Source of the DNA: SKHV01 sp963678565 | GTDB taxonomy: Bacteria; Bacteroidota; Bacteroidia; Bacteroidales; Prolixibacteraceae | Length of the DNA: 64,000 nucleotides | NCBI GenBank assembly: GCA_963678565.1 | Contig: OY782875.1 | Location: 1,302,001-1,366,000, forward strand | Direction: 5' to 3' | Shown here: positions 44,394 through 52,718 of the stretch, one piece after another | Layout of the letters: the number at the start of each line of letters is the position of its first letter | Numbering within the stretch: position 1 is the first letter of the stretch | Translations under genes and position numbers: made by a program | The notes under the pieces: model-generated | What the model was told of the DNA's origin: nothing | The model's database searches: none | The model's input: the letters and a program-made list of their open reading frames with translations, nothing else

Positions 44394-45143
44394 TTATTTT
44401 TCTTTATTGTGTTTCTTTATGAACTGTTCTAGTGCCATGGTCATCGAAGGTGCTTGTGGATTAGGCGCTTGAATATCGAGCCTTAGTCCAGCTTCTTCAA
44501 CTGCTTTCGCAGTGGTTGGACCAAACGATGCAATCTTTGTATTGTTTTGTTCAAAGTCGGGGAAATTTTTAATCAATGATTTAATTCCCGATGGACTATA
44601 AAATACTAAAACATCATAATTCACGTCTTTCAAGTCTGAAAGATCGCTACTAATTGTTTTATATAAAATTGCTTTTGTAAATTTCACTTTTGCAGCTTCC
44701 AATAAAGATGGAATTTCTGGCTTATGGATGTGCGAAAGTGGAACCAAATAATTTTCGTTCAAGTGTTTTTTAATGATATCTACCAACGCTGAAAAACTTC
44801 CGGCACCATAAAATATTTTTCTTTTACGATACACTATATATTTCTGCAAATAGAAAGCGGTAGCTTCAGAAATACAAAAATACTTCATTGAGTCGGGTAC
44901 AGTAATTCTTAAATCATTACAAACCCTAAAAAAGTGATCAATTGCTGTTCTGCTTGTAAAGATCACAGCTGAATGATCCAATATATCCACTCTAGTTTGT
45001 CTAAACTCTTTTGACGATACACCTTCCACTTGAATAAATGGACGGAAATCAACTTTTAAGTTGTTTCTTTCTGCTAGATCAAAATAAGGCGACTTTGCCG
45101 ATGATGGCTGTGGTTGCGAAACGAGTATCCTCTTAATTTTCAA
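44394..45143 (-). CDS. hemD: Uroporphyrinogen-III synthase
   Basis: A 249-residue HemD-family protein. This family is poorly conserved, but the recognisable features are the N-terminal ILVSQPQPSSAKSPYFDLAE, VIFTSRTAIDHFF, the middle segment DVLVFYSPSGIKSLIKNFP and the C-terminal ASFGPTTAKAVEEAGLRLDIQAPNPQAPSMTMALEQF. It cyclises hydroxymethylbilane to uroporphyrinogen III, the precursor of haem, sirohaem and cobalamin. It follows the DUF4271 gene by 26 bases; this pairing is common in Bacteroidota. The cobalamin link is worth noting because metH in this window depends on cobalamin. Confidence 0.85.
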   Translation of the reverse strand: MKIKRILVSQPQPSSAKSPYFDLAERNNLKVDFRPFIQVEGVSSKEFRQTRVDILDHSAVIFTSRTAIDHFFRVCNDLRITVPDSMKYFCISEATAFYLQKYIVYRKRKIFYGAGSFSALVDIIKKHLNENYLVPLSHIHKPEIPSLLEAAKVKFTKAILYKTISSDLSDLKDVNYDVLVFYSPSGIKSLIKNFPDFEQNNTKIASFGPTTAKAVEEAGLRLDIQAPNPQAPSMTMALEQFIKKHNKEK

Positions 45144-45169
45144 ACCCCATTAGTTTTAGGTACAACATT

Positions 45170-45985
45170 TTATGCTAATTCTAAAATCTTACCAACTACC
45201 AAAAGAGGTAAAATTTCAAGGGTACAAAGGTATAAAATCAAATAATAAATAGAAATAGCTTTGTTTATAAATATTCTAATACCTCGCAATGCCGATATTA
45301 TATTGAAAAAAATAATGATTAAAAGTCCAATAATCGCTAGTGTTTTAGCGAGCTGTAGAGGTACCACGGCAGTGGTAATTATTATGGGTAATAAAAAGAT
45401 ACCAATCCACTGATTTCGTTGTTCTCGGTGAAAATTGTACTCTGAAGATGCCGTTTGAACGTCAAACACCTTACCTAAAAGGTAGTATATGAATGACTTT
45501 AGATTTATAAATAGCGCTACAATGAAAAAAGAAACGACATATAGTACGGAACTCTTAATTGGGATTTGAAATTGAAATGCAGCTGAGGCCTGAATTAAAA
45601 AAATGCTTAAACTCAAATAAGCTAACAATTCAATTAGGGTATTGAATAAATTATTTTGAGTGGTTTTTTCTCTGAATACTCTTTCTGCAGTTGCTTGGTT
45701 CCAAATAGATTGTAAGTTATTATTCCAAAGCTTAGTATTAATATTGATGGCAACTCCTAAAATAATGATGGCTCCCAAAAGTGCAATTATCGTCCAATTA
45801 TCTAATGGTATATTTCGAAGGTGCTCAATTGCTTGGAATTTTTCTGTAATTATTGGCTGCGTCACAACCTGTTTGGTTGAATCAACTGTTTGCGCTGCAA
45901 TTGAATCATTCAGTATTGTATTCATCGAATCAATTGGCGCAATCGAATCTCTTTTTAAAATATTTATTGCAAGGGTATCGCTCAT
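45170..45985 (-). CDS. DUF4271 membrane protein
   Basis: A 271-residue protein. After a soluble Ser/Thr/Asp-rich N-terminus (residues 1-60) come about five or six hydrophobic helices from 66 to 270, with the conserved stretch REQRNQWIGIFLLPIIITTAVVPL. It matches DUF4271, a Bacteroidota family often encoded just upstream of hemD, as here. Function is unknown. The gene begins 100 bases from the divergent lipoprotein gene. Confidence 0.75.
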   Translation of the reverse strand: MSDTLAINILKRDSIAPIDSMNTILNDSIAAQTVDSTKQVVTQPIITEKFQAIEHLRNIPLDNWTIIALLGAIIILGVAININTKLWNNNLQSIWNQATAERVFREKTTQNNLFNTLIELLAYLSLSIFLIQASAAFQFQIPIKSSVLYVVSFFIVALFINLKSFIYYLLGKVFDVQTASSEYNFHREQRNQWIGIFLLPIIITTAVVPLQLAKTLAIIGLLIIIFFNIISALRGIRIFINKAISIYYLILYLCTLEILPLLVVGKILELA

Positions 45986-46154
45986 TCTCTAATTATTGAG
46001 ACCAAAGATACTGTTTCTTTGAAATCTAGAAATCAACAGATAGAGAATTTATTGTTTAAGGTACGACAATTTGATTTTTTAATAGTTGCATATCTTTCGG
46101 TTGTTGCAAGCAATAGGCTTATCATATATATTGTCGGAAATTAATTCAACTATT

Positions 46155-46829
46155 ATGCGCACATTCATTCTTACCGTTTTTTCTTTTCTCCTATTTAATG
46201 CATGCGAGGATTCCAATTCCGAATTATGGCATTTCAATAATTTAGAAACAATTGCTGGCCATGCCGTGGAAGTGGAAGGCGACCCTGAACTTTTGGAAAC
46301 CGAATTAGGATTGGCAACCTATTTTGATGGTGTTGAAGATCGTTTATTGGTTGATTCGAATCCAATTGCAGGTTCGAATGCATTTACCGTTGAAGTGGTT
46401 TTTAAAGCTGATGATGCCTACAACACCAATTATGATCCAAGGTTTGTTCATATTCAAGATCCAGCAGATTCAGTTGAAAAGCGGTTAATGTTGGAATTGC
46501 GCATTAATAATCGTGGAGAACTTTATTTAGATGGGTTCATAAAGACCGATATGGCAAAATTAGCCTTGATCGATTCAAGCTTAACGCATCCATGTAATAC
46601 TTGGCTGCATGCCGCGGTTACTTATGATGGAAGTACTCTGAAAACATATATGAACGGTGTTTTAGAATTGGAAAAAAAGGTGCTATTTAAAAATGAAGTG
46701 ATTAATCCTTCTGGGAAAGTTTCGATTGGTGGACGAATGAATCGCGTTGATTATTTTAAAGGATATATTAAATATTTTAAGGTCACAAGAGCAGTTATTG
46801 AACCGTCTGAATTTATTACAATAGAATAA
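46155..46829 (+). CDS. Putative lipoprotein with a LamG/concanavalin-like fold
   Basis: A 224-residue protein from the ATG at 46155. This start gives a lipoprotein signal, MRTFILTVFSFLLFNAC, with Cys17 as the lipidated residue; a longer frame beginning 69 bases upstream would bury it. The mature part has the concanavalin-like strands ATYFDGVEDRLLVDS, AFTVEVVFKADDAY, NTWLHAAVTYDGSTLKTYMNGVLELEKK and GKVSIGGRMNRVDYFKGYIKYFKV typical of LamG domains in Bacteroidota surface proteins, which bind carbohydrates. The residue after the cysteine is Glu, not Lys or Gly as in the surface-export signal, so location is uncertain. It faces murF-alr tail to tail with no gap. Confidence 0.72.
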   Translation: MRTFILTVFSFLLFNACEDSNSELWHFNNLETIAGHAVEVEGDPELLETELGLATYFDGVEDRLLVDSNPIAGSNAFTVEVVFKADDAYNTNYDPRFVHIQDPADSVEKRLMLELRINNRGELYLDGFIKTDMAKLALIDSSLTHPCNTWLHAAVTYDGSTLKTYMNGVLELEKKVLFKNEVINPSGKVSIGGRMNRVDYFKGYIKYFKVTRAVIEPSEFITIE

Positions 46830-49286
46830 TTATTCTTGATAGTAGATTCGCTTTACGCGCTGCGAAATTGTCGAGATTATCTCGTAAGAAATTGTTTCAG
46901 AATTTTTTGCAAGCTTTTCAGGTGAATGTGTTTTTCCAAATATGATAACGGTTTCTCCTTCTTGGGCATTGGTTTCACTTAAGTCAACCATACACATGTC
47001 CATGCAAATGTTGCCTACCGTTTTTATCTCTTGATTTTTGTATTTGAAAGCTCCGTTGCCATTTCCTAAACGTCGGTTTATTCCATCGGCATAACCAATC
47101 GGGAGTACTCCTATTTTTATGTCTTTTTCGGCAAATTGAGCTCTTGAATACCCAACCGATTCTCCTTTTTTAACCGTGCGTATTTGACTAATGGTTGTTT
47201 TTAAAGTCCCAACAATTTCTAATCTTTGCTTTTCTGAAACGCCTAAACCATACAAGCCCAAACCTAAGCGCACCATATTAAATTGAAAATTCGGAAATCT
47301 TTCAATTCCGCCAGAATTCAACAAATGTTTATCGAATGGATATTTTGTAATCGAATAAATGCTTTGGCATGCAGTTTCAAATTTCTCTTTCTGCGCTTTG
47401 GTGAAATCATCTAATTTTGCATCGTCGGATCCAACTAAGTGAGAAAAAACAGATTTAATATGTACCGATTTCTCTTTTACCAATTGTTGAACAGCAGTTT
47501 CAATTTCTTTGCTGTTGCTAAATCCTAATCGGTTCATGCCGGTATCGATTTTTAAGTGAATCGGAAAGTCGATGGTCGCATTTCGTTGGGCAACCTTTAG
47601 GAAATCGCTTAGAACGCGTTGTGAATATATATTGGGTTCTAATTGGTGCTGAATCATTAAATCGAAACTATGATGCTCTGGATTCATCACAATTATTGGT
47701 GTTGTTACACCCGATTTTCGTAATGCGATTCCTTCATCTGCAATTGCTACCGCCAAATAATTTACCTTATGGAATTCTAAGAATCTTGCAATTTCAGCAG
47801 TTCCGGCACCATACGAAAATGCTTTTACCATTACCATTATTTTGGTTTCGGGGTTCAATTTCGATCTAAAATAATTCAGATTGTGAAGCATCGCCGTTAA
47901 GTCTATTTCCAAAACTGTTTCGTGTACTTTGTTTTGAAGTAAGGCCGCAATGTTGTCAAATTCAAACAAACGAGAACCTTTTAACAATATCGCTTCATCC
48001 TGAAAAATGTTCACATCGATTTCATTCAAAAACTCTTTTGTATTGGTATAAAATGTAGCTTGCTTGTTAAAAAGGTAAGCGAACTTTTGTAAGTTTTCTC
48101 CAATTCCAATAAAACGATTAATCTTTCGATTAGAAACTATTTTAGAAACTTCGGAATATAATTCCTTGTCATTTTTCGATGAAAAATAAATATCCGATAA
48201 GATCAAAGTTTTGGTGATGATTTGAACACTCGCTTGTTGATCAAGCACATCGAGCGCAATATTGAGCGAGTTCAAATCTGCATTGTAACTGTCGTTAATG
48301 ATTAAACAATTATTGGCTCCTTGTTTAATTTCCAATCGCATGGCTACTGGTTGTAACTCACTAAAGTGCTGCAACTGTTTTTGTTCTGCTTTTTCCAGTA
48401 CCACTAAAGCCACTAAACAATGCGTGGCATTTTCAACGGAGGCTGAATCGGTAAATGGAATTTGAACGGAATAAAATTCGGATTGAAAACTGAAAGAGAT
48501 TTCGGTATGGCATTGAAATTTTATTTGTTGAACTTGAATGAAAGCCTTGTTATTTTTTGCCGACCATGAAAATATTTCTGACTTGCTATTTTGTTGAATG
48601 GCTTCATCAATTTCGCGATAATCGGCACAATAAATTAGCTTTTTACAATTCGAAAATAGTCTAAGTTTTTCTTCCACTTTTTCATTAATGGATGAAAAGT
48701 TGGATTGATGTGCTTCTCCAATATTTGTGAAAATACCAACTTCAGGAGAGATGATAGGTTCCAGTTTCACCATTTCACCGGGCTCCGAGATCCCCGCTTC
48801 CAGTATTGCAAAATCAGCAGGTTCATTTAATAACCAAGTCGAAAGTGGAACACCTGTTTGCGAGTTGTAACTTTGTGGGTTTCGAACGATGGTGTTTTTA
48901 ATTGCCAATAAATTGCTGAGCCACTCTTTTACAATGGTTTTTCCATTGCTTCCGGTAATACCAATCACCGATCCCTGAAAGTTTTTTCGAACAAACGCAG
49001 CTAAACGTTGCAAGGCATCAAGCGTATCGTTTACCAAAAGGAAATTAGCGTCGGTATACTTTTTATCGAAAGTATTCTTGCTGATTACAAAGTTTCGAAC
49101 GCCTTTTTCATATGCATTTTCAATATAATTGTGTCCATCATTTCTCGACGTTGTTATTGCAAAGAAAAGCGTATCGATACCTGAAATAATTGTTCTGGAG
49201 TTGGTCGATAAATAATGAATCGAATCAATCATTCCAGTTTGTATTTGATCGGCATTTATTGCTTTTTTGATGGTAGTTATATTCAA
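46830..49286 (-). CDS. Bifunctional MurF ligase and alanine racemase
   Basis: An 818-residue fusion. Residues 1 to about 450 are MurF (UDP-N-acetylmuramoyl-tripeptide--D-alanyl-D-alanine ligase) with the ATP site GITGSNGKT (109-117) and EAGISEPGEM; residues 455 to 818 are an alanine racemase with the PLP lysine Lys488 in MVMVKAFSYGAGTAEIA and the catalytic tyrosine in VKKGESVGYSRAQF. The fusion is well known in Bacteroidota and lets one polypeptide make D-alanine and add the D-Ala-D-Ala dipeptide. It begins two bases after tdk. Length and motifs are normal, so both activities should be intact. Confidence 0.94.
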   Translation of the reverse strand: MNITTIKKAINADQIQTGMIDSIHYLSTNSRTIISGIDTLFFAITTSRNDGHNYIENAYEKGVRNFVISKNTFDKKYTDANFLLVNDTLDALQRLAAFVRKNFQGSVIGITGSNGKTIVKEWLSNLLAIKNTIVRNPQSYNSQTGVPLSTWLLNEPADFAILEAGISEPGEMVKLEPIISPEVGIFTNIGEAHQSNFSSINEKVEEKLRLFSNCKKLIYCADYREIDEAIQQNSKSEIFSWSAKNNKAFIQVQQIKFQCHTEISFSFQSEFYSVQIPFTDSASVENATHCLVALVVLEKAEQKQLQHFSELQPVAMRLEIKQGANNCLIINDSYNADLNSLNIALDVLDQQASVQIITKTLILSDIYFSSKNDKELYSEVSKIVSNRKINRFIGIGENLQKFAYLFNKQATFYTNTKEFLNEIDVNIFQDEAILLKGSRLFEFDNIAALLQNKVHETVLEIDLTAMLHNLNYFRSKLNPETKIMVMVKAFSYGAGTAEIARFLEFHKVNYLAVAIADEGIALRKSGVTTPIIVMNPEHHSFDLMIQHQLEPNIYSQRVLSDFLKVAQRNATIDFPIHLKIDTGMNRLGFSNSKEIETAVQQLVKEKSVHIKSVFSHLVGSDDAKLDDFTKAQKEKFETACQSIYSITKYPFDKHLLNSGGIERFPNFQFNMVRLGLGLYGLGVSEKQRLEIVGTLKTTISQIRTVKKGESVGYSRAQFAEKDIKIGVLPIGYADGINRRLGNGNGAFKYKNQEIKTVGNICMDMCMVDLSETNAQEGETVIIFGKTHSPEKLAKNSETISYEIISTISQRVKRIYYQE

Positions 49287-49287
49287 A

Positions 49288-49878
49288 TTAATGTTGCTTT
49301 AAAACTTTAACAAAGCATTCTCTGCAAAGTGGTTCGTATTCTTGTTTTTCACCTAGTACAACTAATTTTTCGTTCTCGTTTAAACGATGCGAGAACGTTG
49401 CTAAACTCCCGCAACGCATACAAATTGCATGCACTTTGGTTACATATTCTGCGGTCGACATCAATTTAGGCATTGGACCAAATGGTTTACCCTGAAAATC
49501 CATATCCAATCCGGCAATGATTACCCTGCTACCCATATTGGCTAACTGGCGACAAACATCAACTAAGCCTTCATCAAAAAACTGAGCTTCATCGATGCCA
49601 ATTACATCTACATTTCCTGTCAGCAACAAAATGTTTGAAGCGGTATCAACCGGCGTTGAGCGAATTGCGTTTTCATCATGCGAAACGACTTCCACCTCGG
49701 AGTATCTAACATCAACCGCGGGTTTGAATATTTCTACCGATTGTTTCGCAATCTTAGCCCTGTTTAAACGACGAATTAATTCTTCTGTTTTTCCCGAAAA
49801 CATGGAGCCACAAATTACCTCAATCCATCCTCTTTTTATATTTCCAAGGGGGTCCTTTTCCAAAAACATGATTCGCAA
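49288..49878 (-). CDS. tdk: Thymidine kinase, type II
   Basis: A 196-residue thymidine kinase. The P-loop is GSMFSGKTEELIRRL (24-38), the catalytic region is IGIDEAQFFDEGLVDVCRQLA, and two CxxC-type pairs (CMRCG and CRECF) bind zinc in the lasso domain. It salvages thymidine. Either ATG in MRIMFLEK could be the start; both give the same core. It precedes murF-alr by one base and diverges from a Bacteroidota-specific gene across a 140-base gap. Confidence 0.95.
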   Translation of the reverse strand: MRIMFLEKDPLGNIKRGWIEVICGSMFSGKTEELIRRLNRAKIAKQSVEIFKPAVDVRYSEVEVVSHDENAIRSTPVDTASNILLLTGNVDVIGIDEAQFFDEGLVDVCRQLANMGSRVIIAGLDMDFQGKPFGPMPKLMSTAEYVTKVHAICMRCGSLATFSHRLNENEKLVVLGEKQEYEPLCRECFVKVLKQH

Positions 49879-50018
49879 ATAATTTTTAAGTATTTTTACG
49901 GATATTTCATTCAGAAACGCAATATCTGAAATGTTTTTCTGTTTGAAAAATTGAAGATACTATAATATTTTCTTTAATCGAAGAGAAAATAAGCAGACCA
50001 ACTTACGATCAATAAAAT

Positions 50019-50855
50019 ATGGATAATCAATATATTTTAAAATTAATTGAGAAAGATCTTGAGGAGCTGAATCAGCTCGTTGATGCTCTTAAGAAAGAGG
50101 AGAATTTGTCGGAACTTTTAATTGATATTGTTGCCAATAAGGCATCGACCTTGCAAAAAGAAATTAAAATGCTGAATGCCAGCGAGCTTGTTTCTGAAAA
50201 AGTGGATCAGCGAACTGAAACTGCTGTTGTGGAAGAAAAGCAGGAAGAGCAAGAGGAAGAAATTGAAGAAACGATTGTTGAAGAAGCTCCTCAATTAATT
50301 GAAGAGGAGGAGTTGGTTGAGTTGGTTGCAGAAGATGAAGATCTTGATGTTACCAATGAAGAAGAGGAACCGGCGAAGGAGCAGGAAGAAATTTTTGAAG
50401 CGAAGCCAGAAGAATTGCCAGAAGAAATTACAGAACAAAAAGTAGAAGAAGAACCTGAAGCCGAAACAATTGAAAGGGAATTTCCTGTTGAGCCTGAAGC
50501 TGTTGCAACTTCGGAGCCAAAATCAAAAGATACAATTAATAAAAAAGTAATAGGCGAGCGATTTTTAAAAGAAGTTTCTTTGAATGATCGCATTGCGAAA
50601 AATTCGATACAAGCGAAAGTAAAACCGAAAGCCATTTCGAATTTAAAGCGTGCCATCGGGATTAACGATCGGTTTCTATTTCAACGCGAATTGTTTGCCA
50701 ATAATCCATCAACGATGCAACAAGCAATCGAAGCAGTTGAGCAGTCAGGATCGATTAAACAAGCAGTGGAATATTTAGATTCGAATTTTAGCTGGAACGA
50801 AAACGAGGCCAGTTTGAAGTTTTTAGAATTAGTTAAACGCCGATTTCAAAATTAG
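50019..50855 (+). CDS. Acidic protein with conserved Bacteroidota C-terminal domain, unknown function
   Basis: A 278-residue protein in three parts. Residues 1-60 are helical (IEKDLEELNQLVDALKKEE). Residues 65-170 are a Glu-rich, probably disordered linker made of runs such as EEKQEEQEEEIEE and EEPEAETIE. Residues 180-278 are well ordered in appearance and carry ERFLKEVSLNDRIAKNS, KRAIGINDRFLFQRELF and WNENEASLKFLELVKRRF, a C-terminal domain that I know only from uncharacterised Bacteroidota proteins. It is followed after one base by rsmI, so both are one operon. The domain structure suggests a scaffold or adaptor but no function is known. Confidence 0.65.
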   Translation: MDNQYILKLIEKDLEELNQLVDALKKEENLSELLIDIVANKASTLQKEIKMLNASELVSEKVDQRTETAVVEEKQEEQEEEIEETIVEEAPQLIEEEELVELVAEDEDLDVTNEEEEPAKEQEEIFEAKPEELPEEITEQKVEEEPEAETIEREFPVEPEAVATSEPKSKDTINKKVIGERFLKEVSLNDRIAKNSIQAKVKPKAISNLKRAIGINDRFLFQRELFANNPSTMQQAIEAVEQSGSIKQAVEYLDSNFSWNENEASLKFLELVKRRFQN

Positions 50856-50856
50856 T

Positions 50857-51570
50857 ATGGGAAAACTTTACATTGTTCCAACACCAATTGGAAATTTAGA
50901 AGACATGACTTTCAGAGCCATTCGGGTGTTGAAAGAAGTAGATATTGTGTTGGCTGAAGATACACGTACTTCCTCGAAATTAATGCAACATTACGAGATT
51001 AAAACAAAACTCTATTCACATCATAAATTTAACGAACATAAAACTTCTGAGGGAATTGCTGAAAGAATTGAAAAAGGCGATACTATTGCTTTAATTAGTG
51101 ATGCTGGTACGCCCGGAATTTCCGATCCCGGTTTTTTTCTGGTTCGAGCATGTATCGATCGAAATATTGAAATCGAAACACTTCCAGGGGCAACTGCTTT
51201 TGTTCCGGCATTAGTCAACTCAGGCTTGGCTTGTGATAAATTTTGCTTTGAAGGATTTTTGCCTCAGAAAAAAGGTCGCCAGAAACGAATAGCTGAATTA
51301 GCTGAAGAACCCAGAACCGTTGTTTTTTATGAATCCCCTTTTAGACTGGTGAAATTGTTAGAGCAGTTGAAAGAAACATTTGGAGCGGACCGTTTGGCCT
51401 CTGTTTCCAGAGAACTTTCAAAATTGCACGAAGAGAACAAGCAAGGAACCATCGATGAATTAATTGCTCACTTTACTTCGAAAACCGTAAAAGGAGAAAT
51501 AGTTGTAGTTGTGGATGGAAAGCATCCCAAGGAAAAAGAAAAGCGGCTTAAAGATCCATTGATGGGCTAA
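50857..51570 (+). CDS. rsmI: 16S rRNA (cytidine-1402-2'-O)-methyltransferase
   Basis: A 237-residue tetrapyrrole-methylase-fold enzyme. It starts GKLYIVPTPIGNLEDMTFRAIRVLKEVDIVLAEDTRTS, the diagnostic RsmI N-terminus, and has LISDAGTPGISDPG (SAM site), LPGATAFVPALVNSGL and FEGFLPQKKGRQKR. It methylates the ribose of C1402 in 16S rRNA with RsmH. The C-terminus is short, as in Bacteroidota. It begins one base after the acidic protein gene and is followed after 79 bases by an MscS-type gene. Confidence 0.95.
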   Translation: MGKLYIVPTPIGNLEDMTFRAIRVLKEVDIVLAEDTRTSSKLMQHYEIKTKLYSHHKFNEHKTSEGIAERIEKGDTIALISDAGTPGISDPGFFLVRACIDRNIEIETLPGATAFVPALVNSGLACDKFCFEGFLPQKKGRQKRIAELAEEPRTVVFYESPFRLVKLLEQLKETFGADRLASVSRELSKLHEENKQGTIDELIAHFTSKTVKGEIVVVVDGKHPKEKEKRLKDPLMG

Positions 51571-51649
51571 ATTCCAAGTTTCTATTTTCATCCTATTGAA
51601 TTGATCTGAATTATTTCCTAACTTATTCAAATAATTCAAGAACTTCAGT

Positions 51650-52567
51650 ATGGATGATCTTTCAAAAGTAATACATTCAGCTACAGGCTTAGCAGCAGAG
51701 GCACAAGGTAAAATTCTGGCAACAATTATCGTTTTTGTCGGACTCTGGTTAATGCGCTTAATCATTCTTCGCATTGTTTGGAAACATACCGAAGATGTGA
51801 AAATTCGCTATAACTGGAAACGAAGCTTATCGTTCACAATCCCTTTAATCGGATTGTTTTTAGTTGGTGCCATTTGGATTCATGCCTTTGAAAAATTCGG
51901 AGCATTTTTAGGATTAATGACTGCAGGTTTAGCTATTGCCATGAAAGATCCATTAACCAATTTAGCAGGTTGGTTTTTTATCGTCATCCGCCATCCGTTT
52001 GCGGTTGGCGATCGAGTTCAGGTTGGCGAACATACAGGCGATATTATTGATATTCGGCTCTTTCAGTTTACGATGCTCGAAATTGGAAATTGGGTCGATG
52101 CCGACCAAAGTACAGGTCGAATTATTCATTTGCCCAACGGAAAAGTATTTCAAGAACCACAGGCTAATTTTAGTTCAGGATTCGAATACATCTGGAACGA
52201 AATTAAAGTGGTAGTTACCTTTGAGAGTAACTGGAAAAAAGCCAAAAATATTTTAGAAGTTGTAATCAAAGAAACCAATAAAAACATACACCTAAAGGCA
52301 CAAAAGGAAATATTGGAGGCCAGTAAAAATTATATGATTTATTACAAGCACTTAACTCCAATTGTTTATACCGCTGTTAAAGATAATGGGGTGCAACTAA
52401 CCATTCGTTATTTGTGTAATCCACGTCAACGCCGTGGAACTGAAAACGAAATATGGCAAGAAGTATTAACTCGCTTTGGCAATGAAGCGAATATTCAGTT
52501 TGCTTATCCAACTACAAGGTTTTATTCTAATCCCGATTCGGAATCATTCCGAATACCGAAAAAGTAA
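51650..52567 (+). CDS. Mechanosensitive ion channel, MscS family
   Basis: A 305-residue channel protein with three hydrophobic segments (about 18-38, 61-82 and 85-105) and the pore-lining TM3 motif FLGLMTAGLAIAMKDPLTNLAGWFFIVIRHPFAVGDRVQVG, which leads into the beta-domain of MscS. A soluble C-terminal vestibule follows (residues 130-290), ending QFAYPTTRF, typical of the family. It releases solutes during osmotic downshock. Its N-terminus is short, with only three helices. Two hairpins lie around its stop codon (52536-52554 and 52579-52593). Confidence 0.88.
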   Translation: MDDLSKVIHSATGLAAEAQGKILATIIVFVGLWLMRLIILRIVWKHTEDVKIRYNWKRSLSFTIPLIGLFLVGAIWIHAFEKFGAFLGLMTAGLAIAMKDPLTNLAGWFFIVIRHPFAVGDRVQVGEHTGDIIDIRLFQFTMLEIGNWVDADQSTGRIIHLPNGKVFQEPQANFSSGFEYIWNEIKVVVTFESNWKKAKNILEVVIKETNKNIHLKAQKEILEASKNYMIYYKHLTPIVYTAVKDNGVQLTIRYLCNPRQRRGTENEIWQEVLTRFGNEANIQFAYPTTRFYSNPDSESFRIPKK

Positions 52568-52593
52568 AAAGGCAAGCATCGGAATGGTTCCGA
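52536..52593. repeat. Two nearby palindromes at the mscS 3' end
   Basis: ATTCGGAAT, C, ATTCCGAAT is a 9-bp perfect palindrome in the last codons of the channel gene; 24 bases later TCGGAA-TGG-TTCCGA is a 6-bp hairpin with a 3-base loop. Both share the TTCCGA word. Neither has a T-run, so neither is a normal terminator. Confidence 0.4.
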
Positions 52594-52718
52594 AAGGTTA
52601 AAGTAATATATCGAGGGAAACAATATAATAGGATAATTGAATATTATATTGTATTTTAATCATGGAAATCCAAATAAAAAAAGCATAATTTACCTTATAC
52701 CAATTTAACCAAGATAGT

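Noticed and set aside
50291..50656. Serine-rich minus-strand frame of 121 codons
   Set aside because: It is the antisense image of the Glu-rich linker of the plus-strand gene (GAA/GAG read as TTC/CTC and shifted frames), a common artefact.
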